Positions 1 through 12,749 of a DNA stretch of 64,000 bases are shown piece by piece. This DNA comes from Cunninghamella blakesleeana (taxonomy: Eukaryota > Mucoromycota > Mucoromycetes > Mucorales > Cunninghamellaceae), in contig JAFCIZ010000001.1 in assembly GCA_017871115.1 (NCBI GenBank), positions 7,934,001 to 7,998,000 of the forward strand, in the 5' to 3' direction. A model generated the notes under the pieces. That model was given only the letters and a program-made list of their open reading frames with translations. It was not told where the DNA came from and made no database searches. Position 1 is the stretch's first letter. Each line of letters opens with the position of its first letter. The position numbers and the translations under genes are program-made.

Positions 1-2
1 TG

Positions 3-290
3 GATAACTGTAGAATACACCATAGTAAATTTGTTGTAGAGGCTATTAAAAGTCGTGGATATAAGCCATTATTTATGCCACCTTATTCTCCATTTTTGAA
101 TCCAATTGAAGAGTGTTGGTCAAAAATAAAAAAAAATATTAGAAGAAATCCACTTGGTAAGGACGATCAATTAACTCCACGTATTGCTGAAGCTTGTAGA
201 GCAGTTACTGTGAAAGATTGTCTCGGCTGGATAAGTCATTCAGAAAAATATTGGGAACGATGTTTACAAAAAGAAACTGGTTTAAAATGA
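3..290 (+). CDS. Tc1/mariner-like DDE transposase, 3' fragment
   Basis: The frame is already open at the window edge and ends at TAA 288-290, so only about 95 C-terminal residues are seen. They begin DNCRIHHSK, matching the second catalytic Asp block of Tc1/mariner/IS630 transposases (DNAxxHxS pattern). They continue with PPYSPFLNPIEECWS, the conserved block holding the third acidic residue (Glu of NPIE). The family cuts and re-joins DNA at terminal inverted repeats. No inverted repeat could be paired because the 5' part lies outside the window. Whether the element is intact upstream is unknown; the visible part has no internal stop. Confidence 0.85.
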   Translation, partial: DNCRIHHSKFVVEAIKSRGYKPLFMPPYSPFLNPIEECWSKIKKNIRRNPLGKDDQLTPRIAEACRAVTVKDCLGWISHSEKYWERCLQKETGLK

Positions 291-1308
291 TTTTTTATTG
301 TATTAAATTTATTGATCTAAAATAAATGATCTAAAAGTATTATCAAGTTAACTAAACATTTTTTTAAAATTGTTTAAAAAAAATAAAAGTATGAATAAAA
401 AAAAAAAGAAAGTATCTAAAAAAAACTTTTTTGATAACCCAAACAAAAAAATAATATCTGAATTTTAATTTTTTTTTGTCCAAATAAAATTTTTATTTTG
501 TCTAAATTCAAGTGGAAATACTGTAATGTTATAACTAAAATCCTATTTTATTAATTTAACAAAAAGTTAATAAACAATATAAATAATAAAAAAAATAAAC
601 TATTTAAATAAAATTACATTTGTCACAAAATATATTATTTTATGAATAATTTAATAACTTCAAAATAAAATAAAAAAACAAAATATGTTTTTTCAAATAG
701 TAAAAAAATGAAAATGATTTATAGTGGTATCCAGAAAAATTAAAATCCAGAAACCACAAAACAGCGCAGGGGAAATATGTAGGATATTTCTTTAAGCCTT
801 TTTATTTTAAAAAAAATTTGATATTCAGCTTTAAATACAATAGCGATATTATATTATTTATTACAAGCGTTATCTTTTAAAAATTATTAAATAAACTTCA
901 TATAAATATATATTAGATAATACAATAAATTATCTTGTAAGATCTATAGTATATTTTTTTTGGATTTCTCTATTATCAAAGATGGACCATTTATAACTGT
1001 AGAATTTAGAACAATTAAATAAACCTATTTTATAACATCCCCTTGCGCATAGAGTTACTCATTTTTGAAGCATTTAAAAAAAAAGATATGAAGCAAGAGG
1101 GCTTGTTAATATATTCATATATAATCAACAATTAAATGAACAAAATAAAATAAACAAATAAAAAAAAATAAACAATTACTTAAATCATATATAGTGATCG
1201 GTAAAATTAAGAAAAAAATAATGATTTTAATAAAATGATTTATATATAAAAATTAATTTATACTTTATCAGGAATTAATATCATCACATGGTCACCTGAA
1301 TATATCAA
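291..1308. other. AT-rich intergenic stretch, no gene seen
   Basis: About 1 kb of poly-A/T-rich sequence between the transposase remnant and tRNA-Ser. I see no exon-like open frame, splice-site pair or RNA gene. It may include the non-coding end of the transposon, but no terminal repeat was identifiable. Confidence 0.5.
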
Positions 1309-1390
1309 GTCAGTTTGTCCGAGTGGTTAAGGAGTGTGACTAGAAATCACATAGGCTCTGCCTGCACAGGTTCAAATCCTGTAGCTGACG
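1309..1390 (+). tRNA. tRNA-Ser(AGA)
   Basis: An 82-nt class II tRNA. The acceptor stem pairs GTCAGTT with AGCTGAC (one G-T pair). The D-arm contains CCGAGTGGTTAAGG. The anticodon loop CTAGAAA has AGA at 1342-1344. A long variable arm is present, and the T-arm is CAGGTTCAAATCCTG. The discriminator base is G and CCA is not encoded. The long variable arm and AGA anticodon identify tRNA-Ser. A T-run begins a few bases downstream, as expected for RNA polymerase III termination. No intron is present. Confidence 0.96.
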
Positions 1391-1429
1391 ATATCTTTTT
1401 ACTTTTATTATCCGGGTAAATAATTATAC

Positions 1430-4200
1430 AGGTAGTGCGCATAAGCTCTGTTGTGTGTGTCAGTTTGAATATTTTGACTTTTAATCCTTTAAAACAAAAG
1501 TAAAAGATGATCTTTGTTATGTGGGTTTTTGGTTAAGATTTATTTTTGTTAAAATAAAATAAGAGAGTTTGTATTGTTGTGTAAATTTTTGGTTGTGTTG
1601 TGTAAATTTTTGGTTGTGTTGTGTGGGTTTTTGTTTAAGATTTATTTTGTTGAAATGAGGAATGAGTATTATAAGTAATATTTGATATGTATAATATAAT
1701 TCCAGTGAGCACCAGTTCCTGTTTTATAAGTAGAACGACTTAATATAAAGGAATAAAAAAATAAAATAAAATAAAGTAAAAATAAAGAAATAAAAAAATA
1801 AAAATTTTAAAAGGTGTAATATAATTGCAGGATTAAAGAGAGATTTCAGTAACCGCAATATAAAATAAATATAATAAGAAAATTTAAAAAAAGTAATTTA
1901 AATTTGAGTGGTTGAAAAATATTTAAGTAAATAAATATAAAAATGTAAAATAAAATAATATGGGTTGTTATAAAAAATAGATAAATTCAGTAACTTGAAT
2001 GAGTTATAAGTAAAATAAGTTAAAATTATAAAATATGATTTATAAAGTGGACAAGTTCAATAATTATTTAATAGATAATAATTTATTATAAAAATTTGAC
2101 AATTTAAAAGAAAGAAAGAGAGAAAAATTGGTTCTATTTATATTTAAAAAAAAAAAATTAAAATTTATAAGGATCGGGTAAGGAACAAAAGCACCTTGGT
2201 GTTTTTGTACCTTTGGTGTTTTTGCACCTTTGGTGTTTTTGCACCTTGGTGTTTTTGCACCTTGGTGTTTTTGCACCTTGGTGTTTTTGCACCTTGGTGT
2301 TTTTGCACCAGTAGCACAAAGCCAATCCAAAAAAGGAAAGAAAAATCAGAGAGCGTTATTGCTAACAGTTGTTTGAAAAATAGAATTTCCTTTTATAGTT
2401 TTGGAAAGTAGATAGTTTTATAGTTTAGTTTAGTCGTCAGTGAGCACCAGTATCTTGTTTTATAAGTAGATACAACTTAGTTTAGATTGATAATTTAAAA
2501 TAAAATTAAAATAATAAAATAAAATAAAATAAATTATATAATTGGATAAAGATCAACAATTATATAGACAAAGTAATAAAATTAAAATAAAATAAATATA
2601 ATATCGGATAAAGATCAACGATTATTATAATAAAATAATATAAAGTAATATTGGATAGTAATCAACAATATTAATATAAAATAAATATAATCTTTAGCTA
2701 AAAAGATGAGTTAAGAGAATTTAATATATAAAAATCTTTATTTCAAATTAACTGAATATTAACTTCGTATTAACTGATTTTTCCAAATAAAATAAAATTT
2801 CGCTCCTTTATATATAAAAATGATCTGAATTCAAACCCAGATTGGTAGGTAAGTTATAAAGACCATTATAACAAGGAGGAGTATAAATTGATAAAGTTAT
2901 AAAAGATAAAATAAATAAATATATATAAAATTATGAAATACTATTGGATAAAATATAAAGTTAATATATATATATATGCATATATTTATATATGCAAAAA
3001 CACTTGTTTAAAAATATATTTAAAAATTATTTTTAGGATTATTTAGGTATGATAAGTTCAACCATACCATAACAGTTGTTTGAAAAATAGAATTTCCTTT
3101 TATAGTTTTGGAAAGTAGATAGCTTTGTAGTTTAGTTTAGTCGTCAGTGAGCACCAGTATCTTGTTTTATAAGTAGATACAACTTAGTTTAGATTAATAG
3201 TTTAAAATAAAAATAAAATAATAAAATAAAATAAAATAAATTATATAATTGGATAAAGATCAACAATTATATAAACAAAGTAATAAATTTAAAATAAAGT
3301 AAAATAAATATAATATCGGATAAAGATCAACGATTATTATAATATTATAATATAAAGTAATATTGGATAGTGATCAACAATATTAATAATAAATATAATC
3401 TTTAGCTAAAAAGATGAGTTAATAGACTTATTTGTTTTAATATAAGTACTTTATTATTATAATAAAAATTAACTGAAGTTTTTTCAAAAAATTGAAAAAA
3501 AGGTCGAGTATTTATACTAAAATAAAAATTAGATATTCCATTTTTAATATCAGCAATGATATTGAAAGTGTTGATAAATATATTATAAAATAAGTGATAT
3601 AAATTTTGTTAATAAAAATAATAATAAAAATTAGCATGAAAAATGTTAAATAAAATTAACATCAAAAGTGATAAGAAAAATGTTAGAAAAATATTAGCCA
3701 ATCAAAGTGTTGGTCTGGATTTTAAAATAATCCAAGCGAACCCATCGCGCAACAGTATTTATATTAATTATAAATAAGATAATTCCAGTGAGCACCAGTT
3801 CTTGTTTTACAAGTAGAACGACTTAATATAATGTAAAAGTAAAAAAATAAAAAAATAAAAAAGATAAAATAAAATATTTAAAAAAATTTCAAAAGTATAT
3901 GCAAATGAATTTAAAAGTCAGAGAGTAGATTATTATATAAAAAGGGTAATAATCAAATAAAGTAATAATAAAATAAAATATAAAAGTTTATATATGTTGT
4001 ATATAAATAAAAAGAGATTTCACTTAAGAAATAAAATATATCTGTTATAGTAATAAAATGATTTCAATTAAGAAATTAATATAAAGTTAAAATAAACGCG
4101 TTATATAGAACCTTTTGGCAATTTTAAATATATACAAATAGAAAAAAAACGTAAGGGAAGTGGAGAGAAAAAAAGTATAAATAAAAAGTGATAAAACAAA
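1430..4200 (+). repeat. tRNA-Ser-downstream repeat element (non-coding, diverged)
   Basis: A gene-free block starting just 3' of tRNA-Ser and built of related pieces. A box with core TGAGCACCAGT followed by TTGTTTTATAAGTAGA occurs at about 1691-1747, 2433-2488, 3141-3195 and 3776-3831. A longer direct repeat of about 350 bp pairs 2364-2715 with 3071-3420. A minisatellite lies at 2196-2309. Parts of the block recur in inverted orientation 3' of tRNA-Val (50,957-52,320). No long open frame with protein-like composition is seen. It could be a decayed tRNA-targeted retroelement or LTR cluster, but no reverse transcriptase or integrase motif was found. Confidence 0.6.
2196..2309 (+). repeat. 16-17 bp hairpin minisatellite, 7 units
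   Basis: Seven head-to-tail units of TTGGTGTTTTTGCACC (five of 16 bp, two with an extra T). Each unit contains GGTG and CACC arms around a TTTTTG loop, so it can fold as a small hairpin on its own. Both strands stay open across the array only because of the repeat, so no gene is called. The related sequence 3' of tRNA-Val (51,961-52,043, inverted) holds only one or two such units. Confidence 0.9.
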
Positions 4201-5077
4201 GCAAAAATAGTAAGTTACTAATGCTTATTTTTTTTATCCTTCAAATTTCTCTTCTTTTTTTATACCCATATCTATTAAAATAATAATTTAGTTGGCTTGG
4301 AATTTTAACAAGATAATAATGGTGCTACTTTACAAACTAATTTTCATACAATGATCTCAAATACTGACTACTTTATTTAAAGAATTATATTCAAAATAAA
4401 TATATATATGTATTATCATAGATGGTAGATTAGGTAAATTAACCCAAGTTTATAAAATATTATTAGTATCATCGTTCACTATATGTATGCCAAATTCCAT
4501 ATAGTGATAGTGAATATTGGTAATTTTATTTAAATTCAAATATAAAATGCTCAAGAAAAAGACAAATTTATGGGCAAGTTTTAATTTTTGCCAGTTTTTT
4601 TTTTTTTTTTTTTTTTTTTGAAAGGAAAATCTCAAAATTAAAGTAATAATATAAAATAGATATAAAAAAGATACAAATTTGATATTAACTTTTCAACTGA
4701 TCTTTTCCAGTAGAGCAAAAACAAAATAAAGTTATTGGGTGGAAGAGGAATAGTGGCGCTGTTGTTTTGTGTAACATCTATTTTTGCATCAACATTTACT
4801 TCTTGAGATTCCATGTATTTTAATAATAATATTTAATTTCTATAACTTTCTTTTTATATATTTGTAAACGTATTATAAATACAAACGATTACTAATCTTG
4901 TAAAGTGGCCAAGTTTTCTGGTTATTTCTTATCATTTGTAAGGAAAAAACGTAATTGAAAATCAAAGTTATAAAAGACAATTTTTATGATTTACCATTTT
5001 TTTTTTCTTCATTCACTAAAAAATAAAAACATTTCTTCTTTTATTATCAAAAACAAACAAACAATCTTAAATTAAAA
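4201..5077. other. Gene-free AT-rich stretch upstream of GST
   Basis: No exon-like frame is visible. It contains a poly-T run (about 4596-4619) and pyrimidine-rich sequence just before the GST start, a plausible promoter/leader for that gene. Nothing else is recognised. Confidence 0.5.
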
Positions 5078-5814
5078 ATGGTTAAATACGAACTTGTTTA
5101 TTTCCATGATGGTGGCCGTGGTTCTCCTATTAGAGGTAAATATATAAAATAAAAAAAAAGTATTTATCAATATTTTTTTAAAAAATAATATAATAATAAA
5201 CATTAAAATAAACTTTCTATCCTTTTTTTAATAAAGATATTTTAAACTTTGTTGGTGCTGACTGGAAGGAAACCAACCCTGACTGGCCCTCACATAAATC
5301 AGAAACTCCTTATGGTTATTTACCTTACTTAAACATTACCGAAGACAATGGGGAAACCTGGACATTGGCTGAAGCTATTGTTATTGAATTATATTTAGCT
5401 AGAAAATATAATTTAGTTCCTTTTGATGATGTAAAAGAAAGTTCCCTTCAACTTCAAATTTATCATCAAATCACTGAATTATGGGCTTTAGGTGGTGCTG
5501 GCTATGTGTTTTTCCCTGACGGCAAAGAGAATTACTTGGCTAATTTCAATAAAATCATTGAAACTTTGGTAGTTAATCATAAGAAGCTGTTGGAAAAGAA
5601 TGGTAATAATGGCCATTACCATGGTGATAGTATTTCTTTATCGGATTTGGTTTTGTTTTCTTGGGTTAGTTTCTATCATGCTAATGGCTTGGCTCATCAA
5701 ATCAATGAAAAAGATACCCCAGAAATTTATAAGGTATATCTCCAAGTCAAGAATAATCCTAAAATTAAATCTTATGACTATAGTGCTTTAACTCAAGGTC
5801 TTGATGAAAATTAA
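5078..5814 (+). CDS. Glutathione S-transferase (sigma-like fold)
   Basis: Two exons, 5078-5135 and 5237-5814, give 211 aa, normal for a cytosolic GST. The family conjugates glutathione to electrophiles or reduces peroxides in the cytosol. The N-terminal thioredoxin-like domain begins MVKYELVYFHDGGRGSPIR, with the Tyr of the VYF segment at the usual sigma-class catalytic position. PYGYLPYL is the cis-Pro glutathione-binding loop, and EAIVIELYLARKY matches the ES/EA-x-AI-x-RYLA helix that ends the N-domain. The alpha-helical C-domain includes SLSDLVLFSW, like the family N-capping SxxD segment. The ATG at 5078 is the first in frame and fits the family start. The intron is 101 bp with GTAAAT and AAAG ends. 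Substrate specificity cannot be inferred. Confidence 0.9.
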
Positions 5815-6770
5815 AATCATAAACCATAATAAAAACTATTATATATTAGTTATTTTTTAGTATATCTTTTGTCTTTTTTTTTTATCATGGATAGTATTTT
5901 GATTTTATAGATAAATAAATAAATATATTATAATTCATGTATCTACATATATACAAATATATATTAAATGTAAGCGAGTATTAGAAAAAAGGGGCACATA
6001 TATTTAATACCTGAACAATATCAGTTCAGTTTATATGATTCTATAGTTGGCTTTGCTCTATCTAGTGTTGATTTTATATTAACTGGTAATTTTTTAATTA
6101 TTATTTTCATTGATATAAATATAAATGTATACAAAAAACATTAATTATTAATTGTTATAGATAATTAAAATATTGATAGGAACCAGTTTTATTCATTTAA
6201 AATAACATATATATATTTTTATTAACAAAAAGTATAATTTTTTTTAAATGGTATTTATGTAGTAACGGTGTTTAAAAGTCCGCATTTTTTTTTATAAAAC
6301 TGATTACTTTTCGTTATCCCCTTTTTTTTGATTCTTTCTATTTCTTATTTCTCTTTTGATTTTATTTTTAATAATAATAATAATAATTTAATGACAGATC
6401 ATATTTTTTTTTACTTTCATTATTATTAAATATAATTTATTTAAATAATAATGCTGTTTACTAATTTAAACTCGAATATAAATCTATTGGTTCCTTTTCC
6501 TTTTTTTAAAAACGGGGTTTGACAAGAAAAACTATACTAGTTTTAAAGCAAGGGTAGCAATTCATATATCTAAATCAATTGATATTATTATGACATATAA
6601 TAATAATAACAATAAAAGAAACCCTTTTATTTTTTATAAAGAAAAAAGTTTGAATCTGGGGTTTCATTAATAAAAGAAAAATATTATTATTATATTTTTG
6701 CAGTTTTTACCAACTTTTTGAAAAAAAATTTTTTTATGCATTTCTTTTTCACTTTTATACAATTTATATC
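5815..6770. other. Intergenic region GST to SUR7-like
   Basis: About 950 bp of AT-rich sequence with poly-T runs and no exon-like frame. Its last part is the upstream region of the SUR7/PalI-like gene, including a short upstream frame at 6736-6774. Confidence 0.5.
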
Positions 6771-8021
<1,251 letters not shown>

Positions 8022-8232
8022 TTTTTTTTCTTTATTCTTCATTCATTATTAATTCATTATATATAATTATTTATTGATATACTTATTATTATTATTTATC
8101 TTTTTTAAAAAAATAAAAAACTAAAATAAATTATTTAATATTTAATAATGATAATAACGTATGTCACTTTTTTTATTTTATTTATAATATATATATATCC
8201 TTGGGTAACGTTTTAATCATGGTCATTCGTAT

Positions 8233-8263
<31 letters not shown>

Positions 8264-8871
8264 GGAGAATCAAAGTGGTAGCTTTTAGGCATGAATTTGC
8301 CCACGTGCTATTGACTTTGCTACCCAGTTCTAGATATTTTTTGATAACTTGGAAACGAAAAAGGTCAAGCCGAAAATATTTATTTAAACTTTTTTTTTTT
8401 GCTAAAGAAGGTTTTGATCCACCAATCAAATGATATTTACTAAACACCTGTAATACTTTGTGACAAAATAGAACCAGAGAAAAAAAAAAGTGTTAATGAA
8501 GCAAGAGTGAATGATTCATTTCATTTTATTTTTAATTTCATTTAAAAAATAAATAAATATGGGATTTAAAAAAAAAGATAAAATCGAATAAATAAACAAA
8601 CAAATAATAAAAAAAGATTGGAATAGATGGATGAAATATATATTTATATATATAAATAAAAAAGAATTTTATTAAAAAAAAAGTAACGTTTTATGTATAG
8701 TTATATCAAATAAATATTTTTTTTTATTTTTGAATAAAAAAAATAATCATTGGGTATACAAGAAATAGCAAACTAGCTAGGAAATATACAAATGGTTTAA
8801 TAGTAAACAAATAAAATAAAATAAAATAAAAGGGGAATGGTATCATAATATATATATGTGTATGTCTTTTT
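8022..8871. other. Convergent intergenic region, no gene
   Basis: This lies between the 3' ends of the SUR7-like gene (+) and the cyclin gene (-). It holds poly-A/T runs and a paired T/A tract near 8231-8264 that could form a hairpin. No coding exon with splice sites is seen. Confidence 0.5.
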
Positions 8872-9991
8872 TCAATGTAATAATGCATCGATGGATTGTT
8901 TTGATTTTGAAGTAGGGGGGTGCTTAGTATCAACATCATTTGTATATGGAGGAGAAGGGCACAAGCGTTTCCGTACAACGGTTGAAAGAGATGATGAGTC
9001 AAACTTTCTTTTACTTTTTGTCATAGTAGTAAGATCATGATCATAATCGATATCCTCATTATGATTCTTTTTTTTATCTTTGTTTTTTGTAATCGTAGTC
9101 TTTTTATGGTGGTGATGATTTTTTAAATTAGATAATGTTGTTGATGTTGCTTGAATTGTTTTTTTAATTAAATCTGCAGTAATAATAGTTGATTGAACTT
9201 CTAAAGGTGGAGAAGATAATGGAATTGGCGAAGAAGGAACCGAAGGACCTTTAATTTCAGATATAATTAATGACGAAGTAGATGAAGTTGGAGTAGGTGG
9301 AGTCGGTAATGATTTATGAATAGCATGTTGAAGTAACTGATTACCATATTCCTGAAGATCTTCTAAAGGAACTAATAATTGGAAATCACATAAAAATAAA
9401 AATTCTAATTCTAATTGATTTAATTCTAGTAAAGGCAAACCACCAACCTTTACAATAAATAAATAAATAATAATAATAAAAAAAATTAGAATAGTTATAT
9501 ATATTAAAAAAGAATAATGATCATCTCGATTATTATTATTATTATTATTATTTTACTTTAGCATATCTACTATTTGGATAATATACATCGGATGTAAATT
9601 TCGAAGCCACTACCACACTATTTTTTTTTTTAAAAAAAAAATAAAAAAATAAATAAATGTTATTATTTAAATATATATATTTTTTAAAATAAAACTACCT
9701 TGTAATTAATAGTCGATGTACATTTAAAGAATTAATAGCATATTGTCTTTTTGTAGCAATGCGATCAAAATAAACAAGTAAAGATAATAAGGCTTCATTT
9801 GAAAAAGGAGCAAATTTAAGGATTCTTGTTAAATAAGCGTTAATGGTAATATTAGGTTTGGCTCGGGAATGAAAATGTGTTAAAGGTGTATTAATTTTTA
9901 ATTGATCATTGGTTTGAACAATGGATTCTAATAAGTCAGATACTATATGTACTAACATCAGTACGGGGAATTCAGCAATATTTAACTGCAT
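8872..9991 (-). CDS. Pho80-like cyclin (Pho85/PCL cyclin family)
   Basis: Three exons read right to left: 9991-9699, 9617-9557, 9447-8872; 309 aa. Residues about 30-155 form the cyclin box of the Pho80/PCL/PREG class. Landmarks are LTHFHSRAKPNITINAYL near the start, LLVYFDRIA, AINSLNVHRLLIT, VASKFTSDVYY and AKVGGLPLLELNQLELEFL. These proteins activate a Pho85-type cyclin-dependent kinase that controls phosphate, glycogen or polarity programmes. The tail after about residue 170 is low-complexity, with His/Lys and Ser/Pro tracts and a basic patch (KSKRKF, VRKRLC). The start chosen is the first ATG in frame (MQLNIAEF); an upstream exon cannot be excluded but none is obvious. Phase closes at both introns. 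Confidence 0.88.
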
Positions 9992-10714
9992 GAATTTTAT
10001 AATCAAAAATCATCAAGAATTTTTATATGTAAAAAAAATATATATTAAAATTTATAAATTTTTATAATGTAGAATTAATAAAAAATAAAAAGTCAAATGG
10101 AAAAATAAAAATAAAAATAAAAGGTGGATGAAATAATATCGATAGTCCGTTCCTTTTTTTTTTTAATTAAAATTTTTCGAGTCTTTTTTTTTTTTTAAAA
10201 AAAAAAAGAAAAAAGAAAAATCAAGTAAAAAGAGTAGAAGGGGAAAAAATGAAATAGGAATAGGAATAGAAAGAAAAAAAAGAAGGAAGAGAGAAAGAAA
10301 GAAGAAAAAAAATATTGTCATTTTGTTATTGTTTTCTTATCATTTAAAGCGAAAAATAAAATTTTGAATTTTTTTTCTATCCAATCTGGTTGCGGACTCT
10401 GAGCATATGTAATACACTCTCAGCATATTACTGCAAACTCAACGTGTTAAGCAACTGAAATGTGGTTGGTCCAAATTATAAAAAATAAAAAAATAAAATT
10501 CATGTCATGCTCTTTGAATTCAACTAAAATAAAATAAAGTAAAATAATTATTATAATAATAATAATTAAAAAAAAAATGTATATCACATCATCAAGCTTA
10601 TTTTTTTTTTTTAAAAAAAGGAGCCATTTAAAGTAAGTATATTGTGGAGGAGTCAATAAATGATTAACTTTATTTTTTTTAAGAAAAAATAAATAAAATA
10701 AATAAATATATTGT
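9992..10714. other. Intergenic region cyclin to twinfilin
   Basis: Both flanking genes are on the minus strand, so this is the upstream region of the cyclin and the 3' side of twinfilin. It has purine-rich tracts (10,200-10,310) and T/A runs near 10,153-10,209. No exon was recognised. Confidence 0.5.
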
Positions 10715-12506
10715 TTAAGATTGGGTATTTGTTGGCGTCACTTTTCTTCTACCAGGAGCTACAGGTCTTTTGAATCCACCGAGTGTTCCTCCTAACATTT
10801 GAATACGATTACTTACCATATTATCAGTTGAAAATGAAGTTATCTGATTTTGTGATGACGCTGAGGAGAGGTTGGAAGTAGAAGAAGAAGAGGAAGTGGA
10901 TGATGAAATTGGGTAAAGGTCTTCCAATAAATAATCTTCAGTAACATCAGAAGGGTCACTCGTTTCAAACTAAAAAAAGAAAAAAGAAAAAATAAGAATA
11001 GAAAGAATAAAATGTTAGTTAAATGTAACACCACCACCATTTGTTCAATTATTTTTCCCATGTGTGTTGAAAAATAATAATTAAACATTTCAATTATATT
11101 ACCTTTTTTAAAACAGTAATGTCAGCTTCACTGGATGCTCCGGTAATCACGTTAGCTTTAGAAGTAGAGTACAACATTTTCTCTCTAATTTTTGATGTTG
11201 AAGGACACGTGTAAATAAAAACTATTTTTTTAAGAAAAAATTCAACAAAAAATTTAAATTGATTATATAAGATTAATAAACTCGTTTCAAATTTATTTAC
11301 TTCTTTTTTCCATGTATCATTTACCGATAGCTTCTTTATTTTCTCCACGATGTTGGTGTTCAAATAAATAAAATATAAATCTTGGTGTATTTCCTTTAAT
11401 TTTAGTTTTAAGTTGGTTTACTTCTACTTGTAATGCTTCATCTAAGTCTATAGTTTCATTATTTAAATACTATATATATTTCATTAATTAAGTTATATTA
11501 TAATATTCCATTCATTCCCCAACAAACCATTATTTCATTTTATTCTTATTATTACCAGTGACACAAAGTTATGTGATCTATCAGATTTAGGTTGATTTAA
11601 TACACGAAGGGCTTCTATAGTGGAAGTTGTTAATGGAAATGCAACACCTGGTGCATAAGTTTTACGAGTAGTAGTTCCTTGATAATCGGCAATAGCTTGT
11701 GCCTAATATATTATATATATACATTATAAATATATCCCTTTTCCCCATTATTTCATTTGATATTTTCATTTTTTATTCTTCTTCTTCTTATTCATATTAT
11801 TCACCTCAGCTGCTTTGATTTCTTGCATCTCTTTTTCCCTTTGTGTTAATGGTGCTTCAGCTTTTTTATGAGCAAGGTGTTTTTTATATCCATCCCATGA
11901 AAATTCAGACTATTTTTTTACAAAAAAAGAGGAAAAATAAAATTATATGGTATTAATATTTAAATACATACACACTATTTACACTTTTCTTTTTTGTTCA
12001 TTCCTGCTTTTTTTATTTTTACCTTTTGAGTTCCATATATAGAATCAGCAAATTTTGAATCACCAAGTTCTTTTGTCAAAGAAGCTCTAGTCGAGGCATA
12101 TATCATTTTATCACGTACTTTGGCATCATCAGGAATGTAGCATAAAAATAACCATTTATATTCAACTGAGGTTTTTTCATCAAGTCGTACAAGAATATAG
12201 GCAGGTGTTTTATCTTCAAGATATTTTTCTACTTGATTATAATCTAATAGAATATATACATTTGTAGTTGTATACGTAAATGTTTTATGTATTAAAAAAT
12301 AAATATGTTATTATTATTATTATTGTTATTATAGCAGTCTTTTAAGATTTATTGTTTTGTGCTTATATATACGTGTGCGTGTATGTATATACCTTGTTCA
12401 AATGTACTTTGTACGTTGGTGGTTCCGGTACTAACCAGGGCTTCTATATAATATAAAATACAAAAAAAAAAGTTTGATAAGTAAATAAATAATACTAAAA
12501 ATCTAT

Positions 12507-12540
<34 letters not shown>

Positions 12541-12749
12541 CTTACCATTAACAATTGAAACTCTGATGGTACGTATGTTACCACTTGCAACAGCATCAGT
12601 AAAAGTTTTAGCTAATTCTTCAGATACTATTTATTCAATAAAGCGGTAATAAAAAATAAGAATAAGGATAAAAATTGTCAATGTGAAAATAAATTTATTT
12701 AATAAGATGAGCAATATAATATACCTTTAATCCCACTTTGATGAGACAT
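10715..12749 (-). CDS. twf1: Twinfilin, two ADF-H domains
   Basis: Nine exons right to left: 12749-12725, 12626-12546, 12443-12393, 12243-12023, 11909-11805, 11702-11556, 11469-11325, 11221-11103, 10969-10715; 382 aa. Twinfilin binds ADP-actin monomers and filament barbed ends in the cytosol. ADF-H domain 1 spans about residues 5-135 (ILVRLDEKTSVEYKWLFLCYIPDD, then VRDKMIYASTRASL, the long actin-binding helix). Domain 2 spans about 175-300 (TPRFIFYLFEHQHRG, then VFIYTCPSTSKIREKMLYS). The tail GGFKRPVAPGRRK is the basic segment that in the family contacts capping protein and phosphoinositides. A Ser-rich linker precedes it. All eight introns keep phase. Confidence 0.95.

Noticed and set aside
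2064..2411. Open frames with a repeated GAKTP or VFLHLG motif on both strands
   Set aside because: They come from the 16-bp minisatellite; no start context, splice sites or protein-like flanks.
2820..2860. Possible tRNA fragment with a B-box-like TTCAAACCC
   Set aside because: No acceptor or anticodon stem can be paired around it.
10141..10210. Poly-T/poly-A inverted pair as a transcription terminator
   Set aside because: Such tracts are everywhere in this AT-rich DNA and eukaryotic genes do not use this signal.
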